This document shows, in pieces, positions 1 to 9,749 of a stretch of DNA of 64,000 nt (its first letter is position 1; every line of letters begins with the position of its first letter). Position numbers and translations under genes: made by a program. The stretch is from the NCBI GenBank assembly GCA_026008535.1, contig BRKX01000004.1, forward strand, positions 57,172,501 through 57,236,500, in the 5' to 3' direction. This stretch comes from Perilla frutescens (lineage: Eukaryota; Streptophyta; Magnoliopsida; Lamiales; Lamiaceae). The notes beneath the pieces are model-generated. The model did no database searches, had not been told where the DNA came from, and was given only the letters and a program-made list of their open reading frames with translations.

Positions 1-480
1 GAATGCATTTATTTCTTGTGTAAGTGAGGTAGTTACTGATCTTCATTAAATAAAAAGAAGGGGAAGGTACTGAGCTTCATTAAATTAAAAGTAGGGGAAT
101 GTAGTAATTTGCTGACCGAATTCAATATATGATTTTATTACTGTGTACGGTGGTAGGTAAATTTTTTGAATAAATAGACAAGAACACTTGAGCATATTCA
201 CAATACAATAAAATTTACAGAAATCCTTTTTTTTAGCAAGGGGAGAATTTTTTTCCTTTGGAGCAAGGGTGCGAAAGTTTTATTCATCAAGAAGAAAACA
301 GTGCTTCGTTTCTATCATTTGAAAGGTACGTTTTGTACTGTCCATTTTCGTGAAGTTCTTTTGTAAATATTTCTTGTTTTGATTATATTGCATGTGTATT
401 GTTAGAAAACAGACGAGATGGAGAGATTTGCATATCGTAGCCTTTAATTACATTAATAGTAGACTTTAAAAGCTAAATAT
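1..480. other. AT-rich intergenic DNA, no gene seen
   Basis: No reading frame, RNA gene or terminal inverted repeat could be recognised. The only structure is short A and T runs. The first copies of the repeat array described next begin at the right edge. Confidence 0.5.
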
Positions 481-1485
481 TATGTTAAACGTGGCTCATT
501 ATGTTAATCGAGGCTTATATTACGTTAATCGTGACATTTGAAAATAATCGAGGATAATTTAAACTTAATCCAGGATAATTTAATAGAGGCATAATTTAAA
601 ATTACAATTAATCGAGGCATAGTTAAAATTAATCGAGGCTATTATAATTAATCGAGACAGTTTTAAATTAATCGAAGCTAATTTTAACTTAATCGATGCT
701 CATTTTAAATTAATCGAGGCCTGTTTTAGAAATTATCGTGGCTATTTGAACTATTAATCGTGATTTTTTTTTAACTTAGTCGAGGCCTTATTTTAAATTT
801 AATAGAGGCATAATTGCCTCGATTAATTTTAAACAAAGTAAAAATTAATTCTTAATTATCCACGATTAATTTTAAATGATCTACGATTATTTCTAAACAA
901 AGAACCACGATTATTTCAAATTTTACAAAGATCCACGATTAATTAAAACAAACTCACGATTAATTCTAAATTATTCACGATTAATTCTAAATAGTCCACG
1001 ATTATTTCTAAAAGCCACGATTAACATCATATATGCCTCGATTGATTTCAAAAGCCACGATTAACATCACATATGCCTCGATTAACATAATAAGCTACAA
1101 TTAATATATTTTAAGCCTCGATTGATTTCAAAAGCCACGATTAACATAATATAAGCCTCGATTAACATAATAAGCCACGATTAACAAAATTTAAGCCTCA
1201 ATTAAATTTAAAATCCACGATTAACATAATAAAGGTCTCGATTAACATAATTATCCACGATTAACATAATTTAAGTCTCGATTAATTTCAAAAGTCACGA
1301 TTAATATAATGTAACCCTCGATTAACATAAAAAGTCACGATTAACATTATTTAAGCCATGATTAATTTCAAAAGTCACGATAAACATAACATTAGTCTCG
1401 ATTAACCTAATAATCCAAGATTAACATAACGAGCCTCGATTAATTTCAAACCAACAAGCCACAATTAACATAAATTCAAACAATT
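481..1485. repeat. Large head-to-head array of a 10-bp motif (TTAATCGAGG / CCACGATTAA)
   Basis: Roughly 45 degenerate copies of a motif read as TTAATCGAGGC or TTAATCGTGGC occur at 15-30 bp intervals. From about 490 to 815 they point one way (TAATCGAGGC). From about 810 to 1480 they point the other way (GCCTCGATTAA and GCCACGATTAA, often alternating). The switch is at about 812. Dense short motifs in direct and inverted order are known from subterminal regions of CACTA and some MULE elements, where transposase binds; that role here is inference. Two related copies lie near 1975-1995. No coding sequence is associated. Confidence 0.7.
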
Positions 1486-1677
1486 CAAAAATAATTCAAG
1501 AAATTTAAAAATAATTCAACAAATTAATAGATGCCAAAATTAAACAACCAATTCAAAAAAATTTCAACAAATTTAAGTGAAAGAATCCTACTTGAGAAGA
1601 TGACGTCTCCGGTGGTCCTCGCTCCATCTCCGGCGCCGGCGTCGATAATTTTCAACTGAAAGAGATGAAGACCGTGA

Positions 1678-1679
<2 letters not shown>

Positions 1680-1713
<34 letters not shown>

Positions 1714-1911
1714 AACCTTCAAGCGTGGATTTGCAAAAATGGCGAAAGAAATTCTTCGATCTCTTTAATTCAAGATTCGATTCGCATAAATGAAGGTATG
1801 GAGAGAGAGAGAGAGAGAGAGAGAGTTGGAGAAAGAAATTCTTCGATCTCTTCAATTCAAGCTTCGATTCGCAGAAATGAAGGTATGGAGAGAGAGAGAG
1901 AGAGACCGGCA
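1680..1911. repeat. Three GA microsatellites with a duplicated ~85-bp unit
   Basis: GA runs lie at about 1680-1712, 1800-1826 and 1886-1904. The sequence between them is duplicated: the stretch containing AAAGAAATTCTTCGATCTCT begins near 1744 and again near 1830, each followed by TTCGATTCGCA and ATGAAGGTATG. This looks like slippage or unequal exchange seeded by GA tracts. Small reading frames rich in Ser and Leu here are products of the GA repeat. Confidence 0.75.
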
Positions 1912-2252
1912 AGAGAACAGGGTTTTTTTTTTTTTTTGAAATAGAGTCGCCGAGGGAAAATGGCCCTTTTTCAATCGAGGAGTTAATCGTGGAGGTGGCA
2001 GTTTTTTTTTTTTAAATTAAGTGTAGGAACGTGGGTAATAAATTCAAACACTAATTCATTAATATTCTCTTGTGGCAGTTACAACCCACTTTTATCAAAA
2101 TATAAGTACAAAAAATTTGATTTGGTAGGGTCTGTTTTCTGAATATTGTGTAAGGTAAGTACGAATTGCCCAAATAACTCTCTAATTTTAAATCTTACTT
2201 TTTTTTAACAATTTTAATATAATTTTATCTGGATAAATTTTCCTCCCTTTTA

Positions 2253-2582
2253 AAAATATGAAGTTTAATTTTTGTATGGCAAATAGACTCTTAAAAAAGG
2301 TTCAAGGCCCAACTCGTATAACTAAACAGATCAGACTGAGCCCGGATAAAAACCTATGATAAACTGTAACCAAATTTAGGCCTAACTTTTAAATATAACT
2401 TCTAAATCATGGTTTGATGCAGTCTGACCTAATTTTTATAGTATTAAATTATTTTGGAAGTTATGCATAAGTAAGGTGATATTAATATATTATAGTACAT
2501 ACTAGAAGTCTCAATGCGTCCAAAAACATTTAATTCAACCAATTATAAATAGTAGACAATTTTCTTTGGCGTGAAAAAGAAA
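2253..2582. repeat. Dispersed duplication, copy 1 (uninterrupted)
   Basis: This stretch is similar to 7958-8582 throughout. Shared landmarks are TTGTATGGCAAAT, TAGTATTAAATTATTTTGGAA, ACTAGAAGTCTCAA and AGTAGACAATTTTCTTTGGC. Copy 1 lacks the CACTA-type MITE present in copy 2, so it represents the empty site. The unit has no visible coding capacity and its own family is not recognised. Confidence 0.7.
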
Positions 2583-2642
2583 GTTTAAAGTATTAATATA
2601 CGTTAATATAGTAATATGTATTTTTTTGAAAGCTTCAAAATA

Positions 2643-2913
2643 CTCTCTCCGTTTCGAATATATATTTTCATTTCCTCTCGCACATAGATTAAAAATATTT
2701 ATGAAAACAAGATATTAAGGCTAAATTTTCAATAATACCTTTATTTAATATTTATGACTTTCAAATTTTAAGTTGTTAATTTTTTAATTTTCAATAACTA
2801 TTAAGGGTGCATTTATACATTACCATAAAAATTAATGCTACTTATAATAATAAAATTATATAATTGAAATACCTCAAAATAATAATAGGTACTATATAAT
2901 CGGTATGGGGGAG
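2643..2913. mobile_element. Stowaway-like MITE
   Basis: The left end reads CTCTCTCCGTTTCGAATATA. The right end read backwards is CTCCCCCATACCGATTATAT. TA dinucleotides flank both sides (2641-2642 and 2914-2915). Size (about 270 bp), AT-rich interior, CTCCCTCC-type ends and TA target site fit Tc1/mariner Stowaway elements. It shares internal words with the element at 32519-32875. Confidence 0.6.
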
Positions 2914-3229
2914 TATTAAGTGATTCCTACGCACTAGAGAGATCGACATAAAACTTTTTAAGAAGTCTATTTGCATAAGTAGACCGAACTTAAGCCTTCT
3001 AGAAAGTCCTTAAAGTCTGATAGGATGCCCATTTATTCAAATAATTTAATTTATATTTTCACAATAAATATATATTTATATATAATCTATTTATATAATT
3101 AGTCACAAATTAAAAAAAATATTATATATAAAAAAATATGTCAACCTCTTAATTCTTAGTTCTATCAATTATTTTAAAATCCATGAAAACACCTTCCATG
3201 TAGATAAATATATATTAAGGAGGGGCGCA

Positions 3230-4218
3230 CTTGTGTTAGACGATCTAATGGGTCTCTTGCGTTAGACGAATATTATTTGACCCAATAAAGTGGTCCCCCC
3301 TTTTTCCTTTTCTTTTTTATTTTTATTTTTCTTTTTAGTGGTCTCCCTCCTCTCTCCTTCCTCGCTTTTCTTTTTCTTTTTTTTTCTTTTTTTCAATTTT
3401 TAATTTCTTATTTTTTTAAAAAAATATATATATTAATTTTTTAAATTAATTTTTTTATCCGACTTCTCGCGCAGTGCACTCGCCCGACGCTAACACGTGG
3501 GCTCGTGCATTGCACTTGATATTTTTTTTTTTGAAAATAAATATATACTTTAAAATGGAATTAGTGAACCCTAAAATTAAATTAAATTAATTTATTTTTT
3601 TGAATTATTTTTTTTATTCGGCATCTCGCGCAGTGCACTCGTCCAAAGCTAACGTGTGGGCTCGTGCACTGCGCTCGTTAATTATTTTTTTTTGAAAATA
3701 AATAATATACCCTAAAATGAAATTGAATTAATTTAATTTTTGTTCCGGCGTCTCGCGCAATGCACTCGCCCGACTCTAACTCGTGGGCTCATGCATTGTG
3801 CTCGATAATTAAACTTTTTAAAATAAATATATACCCTAAAATGGAATTAGTAAACCCTAAAATGAAATTGAATTATTTAATTTTTTGAATTAATTTAATT
3901 TTTTTATCTGGCGTCTCGCGCAATGCACTCGCTCGACGCTAAAGCGTGGACTTTTGTATTGCGCTCGATACAAAATAATAATTTTAAAAAAATTGAAGAA
4001 CAGAACAAAAAAATGAAAAGAATCGCAGGAAAAAGGAAAAAGCACAAGCTGGGAAAAGCAGCCACGCCAGGAAAAAAAAGAGAGAGAGAGAAAGAGGAGC
4101 CAGCGCGTGGGCTTCACGCGCCTGGGGGCTGGACGCAGCTTTGGGGCGGGTTGGAGGTGGATATGGGTTTTATGTGACCCGTCTAACGTAAGAGACCCAT
4201 TAAACGGTATAACACAAG
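3230..4218. mobile_element. Non-autonomous TIR element, ~990 bp
   Basis: The left end (3230-3269, CTTGTGTTAGACGATCTAAT) and the reverse complement of the right end (4180-4218, CTTGTGTTATACCGTTTAAT) are terminal inverted repeats of about 39 bp; both continue GGGTCTCTTxCGTTAGACG. No clear target duplication is visible, so the superfamily is unassigned. The interior is dominated by four tandem GC-rich units, listed separately. Small frames inside are low-complexity and not convincing genes. Confidence 0.65.
3459..3970. repeat. Four tandem units, each with an internal inverted repeat
   Basis: Units start near 3460, 3619, 3746 and 3909 (spacing about 159, 127 and 163 bp). Each begins with a GC-rich block TCTCGCGCAATGCACTCG and, about 30-45 bp later, carries its near inverse CGTGCATTGCGCTCGA. 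AT-rich filler with CCCTAAAATG words separates the units. The arms could pair into a hairpin in each unit. Confidence 0.7.
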
Positions 4219-4570
4219 TTTTTGTTATTAGGGAGTTGTTATTTGCACTACGAAAATTACTCTTTGTACTTCACCTTCTTTTACACTTCACTTTTTACTC
4301 TCTACACCACATTATATTCCTGATTTGCACATCACTAAAAAATGCTAATTTAACTTTATAAAATAAAACAAAAAAAAGAAATCCAATTCTTCACCTTTTT
4401 CCATAACTTGATGCCACCACCTCCCTCCTAATTCCCCACCCTTTCGATAACCTACAGCCACATCCTTCCCTTCTTCTTCCTCAGCCTCCCTAATCTCATT
4501 GGCCAAGAAGACGAAAAAGACAAACCAGAGAAGAAGACGAAGCTATCCATTTCATGGCCACTGTCGTAAT

Positions 4571-5957
4571 TGTTCGCTCTTTTATTTCACACAAAAGCGA
4601 CTCGCAAGTGTACGAGGTAAATTGTAGCAAAATAATAGTGAGAACGGATATCGTATCCACGGAGATTAGCTATATAATTCAACTAAGTACTCAATTTAAC
4701 TATTCTACTTTATCTAGATGACCGGATTAAAGGTTTAGATTTTTGAACTAAATAACATTAAGGAATAAATAATAAATAGCAGGAACACAAGAATCAAATG
4801 GGAACTTCAGGGAAAAAATGGATTCTAGGATCTACACACCTATGGATTCTGTGAATTCAATTAACAAATTAAACCAAATTTACTTCTTAAATTTGCAGGA
4901 GAATCACTAAATTATCTAGACCCCCTCTCTCGAATAAGTTCTAAACGCAGGTTAGATTCTAATTATCATCTATCGATCTCAAATTATCATCTAACTCTTA
5001 ACGGTTTTCAAAATTTATTCTCCTCACTACAACTTACCAATCTCTTGATCTAGCAAGCTCGTGTTATGCATTCCCAATCCGTCAACTAATTAACCTCTCT
5101 CAAGTGATAACAAATTAACTACACATGTACATTTGATGGCCAAACAAATTCACAAGACAATTAATTCAAGGAAGCATAAGCAAATAAAGAAAATGAACAA
5201 TAATATTAATTGAAATCACAAAAATTCATAGTTGTGTTCAAACCCTAGAATCTCTAAATGTTTAGACACTCATCATCAAATTACAATCCATAGAAAATAA
5301 ATAGATGATTAAAGTTAACATGATGAACATAAACTAGAAATTATAAATGCAACTTATGTCGAGTTGAATTTTCAATCTCAGTTGCTCTCTGACGTTCTCC
5401 GCTGTCTCTTGCTCTTCTCTGATATTCTATAGGGTAAAAGTTAGTACAATTTTCGTCCAAGAAGAGCCCTTAAATAGTAGAAGGGATGGAACCCCACAGA
5501 AGGAAGGAGAGCTCGATCCAGAAGTAAACTCGTCTCTGATAGCCGATATGAGCACGGGCTGTGCAACAGAAAGCACGGTCCGTGCTCCTGGAATGAGAAA
5601 ACTACGTCCGCTTCACCGAGAGAGGAGCACGGACCGTGCTTCTTGGAGCACGGTCTGTGCTCTTTTTCGCCACCCAACACACTTCATCATTTTGCTCCGT
5701 TCTCGTTCATTTCTCATCCGATTGACCCGATTCAAGTTGCAATGCACTCCTCACTCGATCCTTTATCTTCTTAGATACTTTTCAAACTCAATTTTATCTC
5801 ATAAAATAATTGACATCAAATTCCTTCAAAATTAGCAAACACGTGACATTGCACAAAATATGGAAAACTATGCGCAACTTCTCAATATATGCATGCAAAT
5901 GCTTATCAACTACTATCTAAATGACCCTCAAAAAGTATGAAAATCATGGGTTTATCA
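4571..5957 (-). mobile_element. Solo LTR of a Gypsy-type retrotransposon
   Basis: On the minus strand the sequence starts TGATAAACCCATGATTTTCA at 5957 and ends GCGAACA at 4571, so it has TG..CA ends. Flanks GTAAT (4566-4570) and GCAAT (5958-5962) are a near-perfect 5-bp target duplication. The 3' part carries the CACTTGCGAGTCGC block common near the U5 end of plant Gypsy LTRs. There is no internal coding region, so it is a solo LTR. It interrupts the 4231-6398 element. A palindrome cluster and a TATA-like box are listed separately. Confidence 0.65.
5469..5665 (-). promoter_or_regulatory. LTR promoter: two pairs of GC palindromes upstream of a TATA-like box
   Basis: Four copies of AGCACGGxCxGTGCT lie at about 5551, 5572, 5626 and 5647. 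They form two pairs, each with 21 bp spacing, and the pairs are 75 bp apart. In the transcription direction inferred for the LTR (minus), TATTTAAG at 5469-5476 follows about 75 bp downstream. The palindromes stand out in a region otherwise rich in A and T. Promoter function is inferred from layout. Confidence 0.5.
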
Positions 5958-6418
5958 GCAATGAAAGCGCTATCGCTAGGGATGACGAAATGAATGCCTC
6001 TCTTCCTTCAAGTCCAGACTTCGAGGGATGGTTCGAACTAAATATTTCGAAGGTTGATCACTGGTTCGAAAATAATTTTTCAAATCACCCTTGTTCATTC
6101 AAAAAATAATTTTTAAACTTCTATAATGAGATTCGGAGGAAGGGTTTCTTTTTTCTTCAAATTCAAATAAAAAAAATATGAGTCCAGGGGAGCAAATGAG
6201 GTGTGCTCGATTTTCCGGTGACTACAAATTGAGTTAAGGGGGAGAGAAAATGATAGATTTTGGCTGCCATTGTTACAAACGAGATAAAGTTCTTTTTTTA
6301 ATGTAATACGGATATTTAAGTAATTTTATTATTATTTATTTTTTAACTAATTTATTTTATGCTACAAAGAGTAATCTGTGTATGCAAATAACATCTCCAC
6401 ATATATTATATGTATATA

Positions 6419-7905
6419 TTGTTAGTTTTGTATACTAGAAGACTTGTCTTTGTATACGTTTTTGATAATATAGATTGAATATTATTATAGTCACTGTTTG
6501 CATTTAAATTTTATATTTTCATTCATGTTCATTATACTTATATTGTAAATGATATGGTATGAGAGAACACATGGTAAGATTATATTATTGGATCCTTATA
6601 ATTTATTAAAAGGCTCACGGCTTAGATGATCCTGAACTCACCATCGGTATACCGTAGAATAATCTGATAGTTAGTTTGTCTTGACTAGTTGTATTGTAGT
6701 ACATCAACTCGTGTATTAAGGATGATCACAATAGAATAATATTCTCTACTCTGACCTTAAGTGAGAGAATAAAGATTCACAGAATTCAGGTTCTTAACTC
6801 ATATATATTGGCGGACATATATATGTTGTGTTTATTACTTTGATATATCAATGAGTGATGTTCTTTGATAGAACCAATAATTTCGATATTTTGAGTGATA
6901 ACATTTACATATATGATGGGTCGTGCAATATATATGGGCACCATGTCCTGGTGCGCTAGGTTGATGATGTCCTATTGAGGAAACACAAAGTTTATGTGAA
7001 ACCCTGCAGGTGGAATTTGTCCCGTACATAATAAAACTTGTATGGTACTACTCAAGGAATAAAATATTAATTAATTATAGCTTTCAGAAGCTTACATAAT
7101 TAATTAATGGATATTATATTTTAAACATGGGGAATGACTGAACTAAAGGAGAAAGCATATTCGAAAATATGTATTAAATTAGTAGGTCAGTATTACTTCT
7201 TTAGTTGAATAAAAGTAATACTTTATTTATTTAATTATATCCTAAGTTTATTGAATATTAGAAATTAAATAAATTAGCAGACCAATTTAATATTTTTCTA
7301 CATCCCTGTTGTAGCCCAATATGACTGAAGTGGGCTGGAGATGGAACAAGAGCCAGAGGTCCAAACCCAGTAGGGTTAGAGCAGCTTATTTTCACCCACC
7401 TCCTTATAAATATTAGGGAGGGGGACGAAAATTATACACTTTAATATCGGCCCTCTTTTGTTCTCTTGATCTCCATAGAATTCACACTCGCTCCAGTATA
7501 TTACAGCCCACTCTGTATCTAAACATAGTCCGTGTTGCGATAGATTATAGCCCACTCTGTATCTAAACACAGTCCGGGAATACAACAGATAATCAAGGAG
7601 TATTACAGTCCACTCTGTATCCAAACACAGTCCGGGAATACAACAGAAGATCAAGGAGTGGAATAGCACCGTGGGGCGCCGATTTTGGTACATTCAACAG
7701 CAAGATTAGATCTGTAATCTTGTCCTCAACCTGATGTTTAATTTATAAGTCATTTTTCGGTTTTTGTGTTTCTGCTTTTAGTAGAATCGAAAACCGGATT
7801 ATATGTTAATTAAACTTGGTTAATTAAATAGATATGAGCTGCATAAAAATATGATTTACATGATTATGGATTAATGAATAACCAATAGATCCTACGGTGG
7901 TTTAA
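6419..7905 (+). other. Possible degenerate LTR, family not recognised
   Basis: This gene-free stretch has a TATAAATA at 7405-7412, a transcribed-looking region downstream of it with three repeat units, and near 7890-7905 the words ATCCTACGGTGGTTTAATTC. Those words recall the LTR end and TGGTATCAGAG-type primer site of Copia elements, but the match is partial. It starts near a TGTTAG at 6419. No second LTR or pol sequence was seen. The call is tentative; it could be another repeat class. Confidence 0.3.
7499..7660. repeat. Three tandem units with CCCACTCTGTATCTAAACA
   Basis: Units begin near 7499, 7545 and 7601. Each contains TA-CAG/TAG-CCCACTCTGTAT followed by AAACA-AGTCCG. The last two also share GGGAATACAACAGA and ATCAAGGAGT. 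Unit length differs (46 and 57 bp). They lie downstream of the TATAAATA at 7405. Simple (AT)n follows at 7924-7949. Confidence 0.75.
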
Positions 7906-7957
7906 TTCGAAAAAACTCCAATACATATATATATATATATATATATATGTATATGTT

Positions 7958-8582
7958 TTAAAAATATGAAATTAATTCTTGTATGGCAAATGGTTTTTAA
8001 AAAAGCTTAAGGCGCAACTCATATCACTAAATAAATCAGACTCAACCCCATAAAAATTTATAATAAATTGTAAACCAAATTTAGGACTAACTATAGTATT
8101 AAATTATTTTGGAATTTATGCATAAGGTGATATTATAGTACATATTAGAAGTCTCAAGGCATCCAAAAACACACTAAAAAAATAGTCATTATAGACAATA
8201 TTATTAATGACGATAAATGTCATCAGTAATACTAGACTTTTAGTAACGGCATGTCGTCTCTAATTATCACACGGCATCTCTAATAATATTTTTGTGATGA
8301 CATTGTTGTAATTTAAAAATACTTTTTACGACGATATCATAAATAGAGTGTCCCTAAAAGTTCGTCCCAAATAAATTAAAAATTATTTTAAGTGACAACA
8401 TTGTGGTCACAAAAAATGTTATTAGCAATGATATGCAGTAATTAAAGACGACATGTCGTTATTTAAATCTATTATTAGTAACGATATTTATTGTCGCTAA
8501 TAATATTCTCGTTAAAGATTTTTTTTTGTGAGATTGAATTCAAACAATTATAAAAAGTAGACAATTTTCTTTGGCGTGAAGA
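7958..8582. repeat. Dispersed duplication, copy 2 (interrupted)
   Basis: This is a paralogous copy of 2253-2582 about 5.7 kb away. It runs in the same order and orientation but is broken near ATCCAAAAACA (8171) by a 359-bp CACTA-type MITE, and resumes at AGATTGAATTC (8531). It lies directly upstream of the kinase gene's leader. Confidence 0.7.
8172..8530. mobile_element. CACTA-type MITE
   Basis: It starts CACTAAAAAAATAGTCATTA and ends TTTTTTTTTGTG, so the ends are CACTA and imperfect CACAA. The interior is full of inverted TAGTAACG / GACGACATGTCG words typical of plant CACTA MITEs. Comparison with the empty site at 2253-2582 defines both borders. The target duplication is probably ACA/AGA (8169-8171 and 8531-8533). 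No coding sequence. Confidence 0.7.
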
Positions 8583-8839
8583 GAATAAGTTTTCCAAATA
8601 AAGAATATAAAAATCATTTAAAACTCCTAAATTCTTCATCCCAAATTCATGAAAGAGAAGGGCAATTTGGTCCATCCAGCACCGTATTTCTAGTTTTTCA
8701 GGTAATTTAGTTGGACGGACATGCACGGAATAGTACATTTGTTCTTCGGTAGTATCTTTTCATGCTGTCCCACTCTAAATTCTCGCTTTCTCTCTCTACC
8801 GAACAAAAAAAATAAAACCTCAATTTTAGGCAAGGCCCG

Positions 8840-8881
8840 CGCTCTCTCTCTCTCTCTCTCTTTCTCTCCCTTTCTCTCTCA
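8840..8881 (+). repeat. CT-rich tract in the presumed kinase 5' leader
   Basis: An uninterrupted CTCTCT run is followed by TTTCTCTCCCTTTCTCTCTC. Pyrimidine tracts of this kind are common in plant 5'UTRs and core promoters. The position, about 900 bp before the kinase start codon and separated by what may be a 5'UTR intron ending near 9680, is consistent with that. The remaining DNA to 9749 holds only AT-rich leader or intron sequence and a short TA/CATA microsatellite near 9340-9376. Confidence 0.45.
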
Positions 8882-9749
8882 AGCCCCATTCTTCTTCTCC
8901 ACATATTATTGTTCTTTCTTTCTGGCGATACATCGACCTAAATTTCATTTTCTTGATTTTTTTTTCCATCTGGTCAATTTTGCGGTTTCTTTGTTTAATC
9001 GTGTGATATACATTATTTACATATATTATGCATGAAATTATTTTCGCGTATCTTAGTATCTTTTGATTTGGGCCTTGAGATATGTGAACCTATAGATTAC
9101 TGCTTTTTCTAGATAATTTATTTTATACTTTAATTTTCTGTTAAGAACAATGTTTATGGTGGTGTTGGAGTCGGTCTTCGTGATTAGAAAAATAACGGGG
9201 TCGTTTTCTTAGGGTTTACTTTTAATCCTTTTCTTTTGGGCATTTCGTTAGCTCTAATTGTTGGCTGGAATAAATAAGGCTTTTCATTTCTTGAAAAGTC
9301 AAAATTTTCGTTTTAATTTTCATGCATTATTTGTCCTTCTTTATATATATATATATACATACATACATATATATATGAATCTTATTGGTTTATAAGTCCT
9401 CATTGGAATTGACTTCTTTGTTTTTACCTATTCCTATTTGAATTAGAATTCATCTTTATATATGAAGAAGTTTTCGTTGTTATAAATTCGGAGATTAAAA
9501 AGGCTGAATCTATATTTGTATTGATGCTTTTTTGTTTGTTTTCCAACGTTGGTGCCAATAGACGATGAAACTTTGATCTTTGTTGGAAAAAAATATGCGA
9601 ATGGTTATCAATCTTGATGAACAGATTGATTTTTTATATTGATTTATTCCCCCTTATGATCAATTAGGTTGCCTATTTTAGTCAAAGTTGTTGATTCTAC
9701 TGCATCATTCAAGCTCAAGGCTTTCGATTGTTGCTGAGTTTTTGGCAAC

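Larger units (their letters stand above)
4231..6398. mobile_element. TIR element split by a solo LTR
   Basis: The left end (GGGAGTTGTTATTTGCACTA from 4231, with ATTACTCTTTGTA following) matches the reverse complement of the right end (GGAGATGTTATTTGCATACA ending at 6398, also with ATTACTCTTTGTA). Without the solo LTR the element would be about 780 bp, close to the MULE-type MITE at 15388-16162. The inner sequence has a similar C-rich tract with CCACCACC words. No target duplication was found. Confidence 0.55.

Noticed and set aside
481..1485. CRISPR-like array
   Set aside because: Spacers are not unique equal-length sequences, the motif reverses orientation and the genome is a plant.
1524..1912. 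Open frames rich in Ser-Leu repeats on the minus strand
   Set aside because: They are translations of GA microsatellites and lack any domain or promoter.
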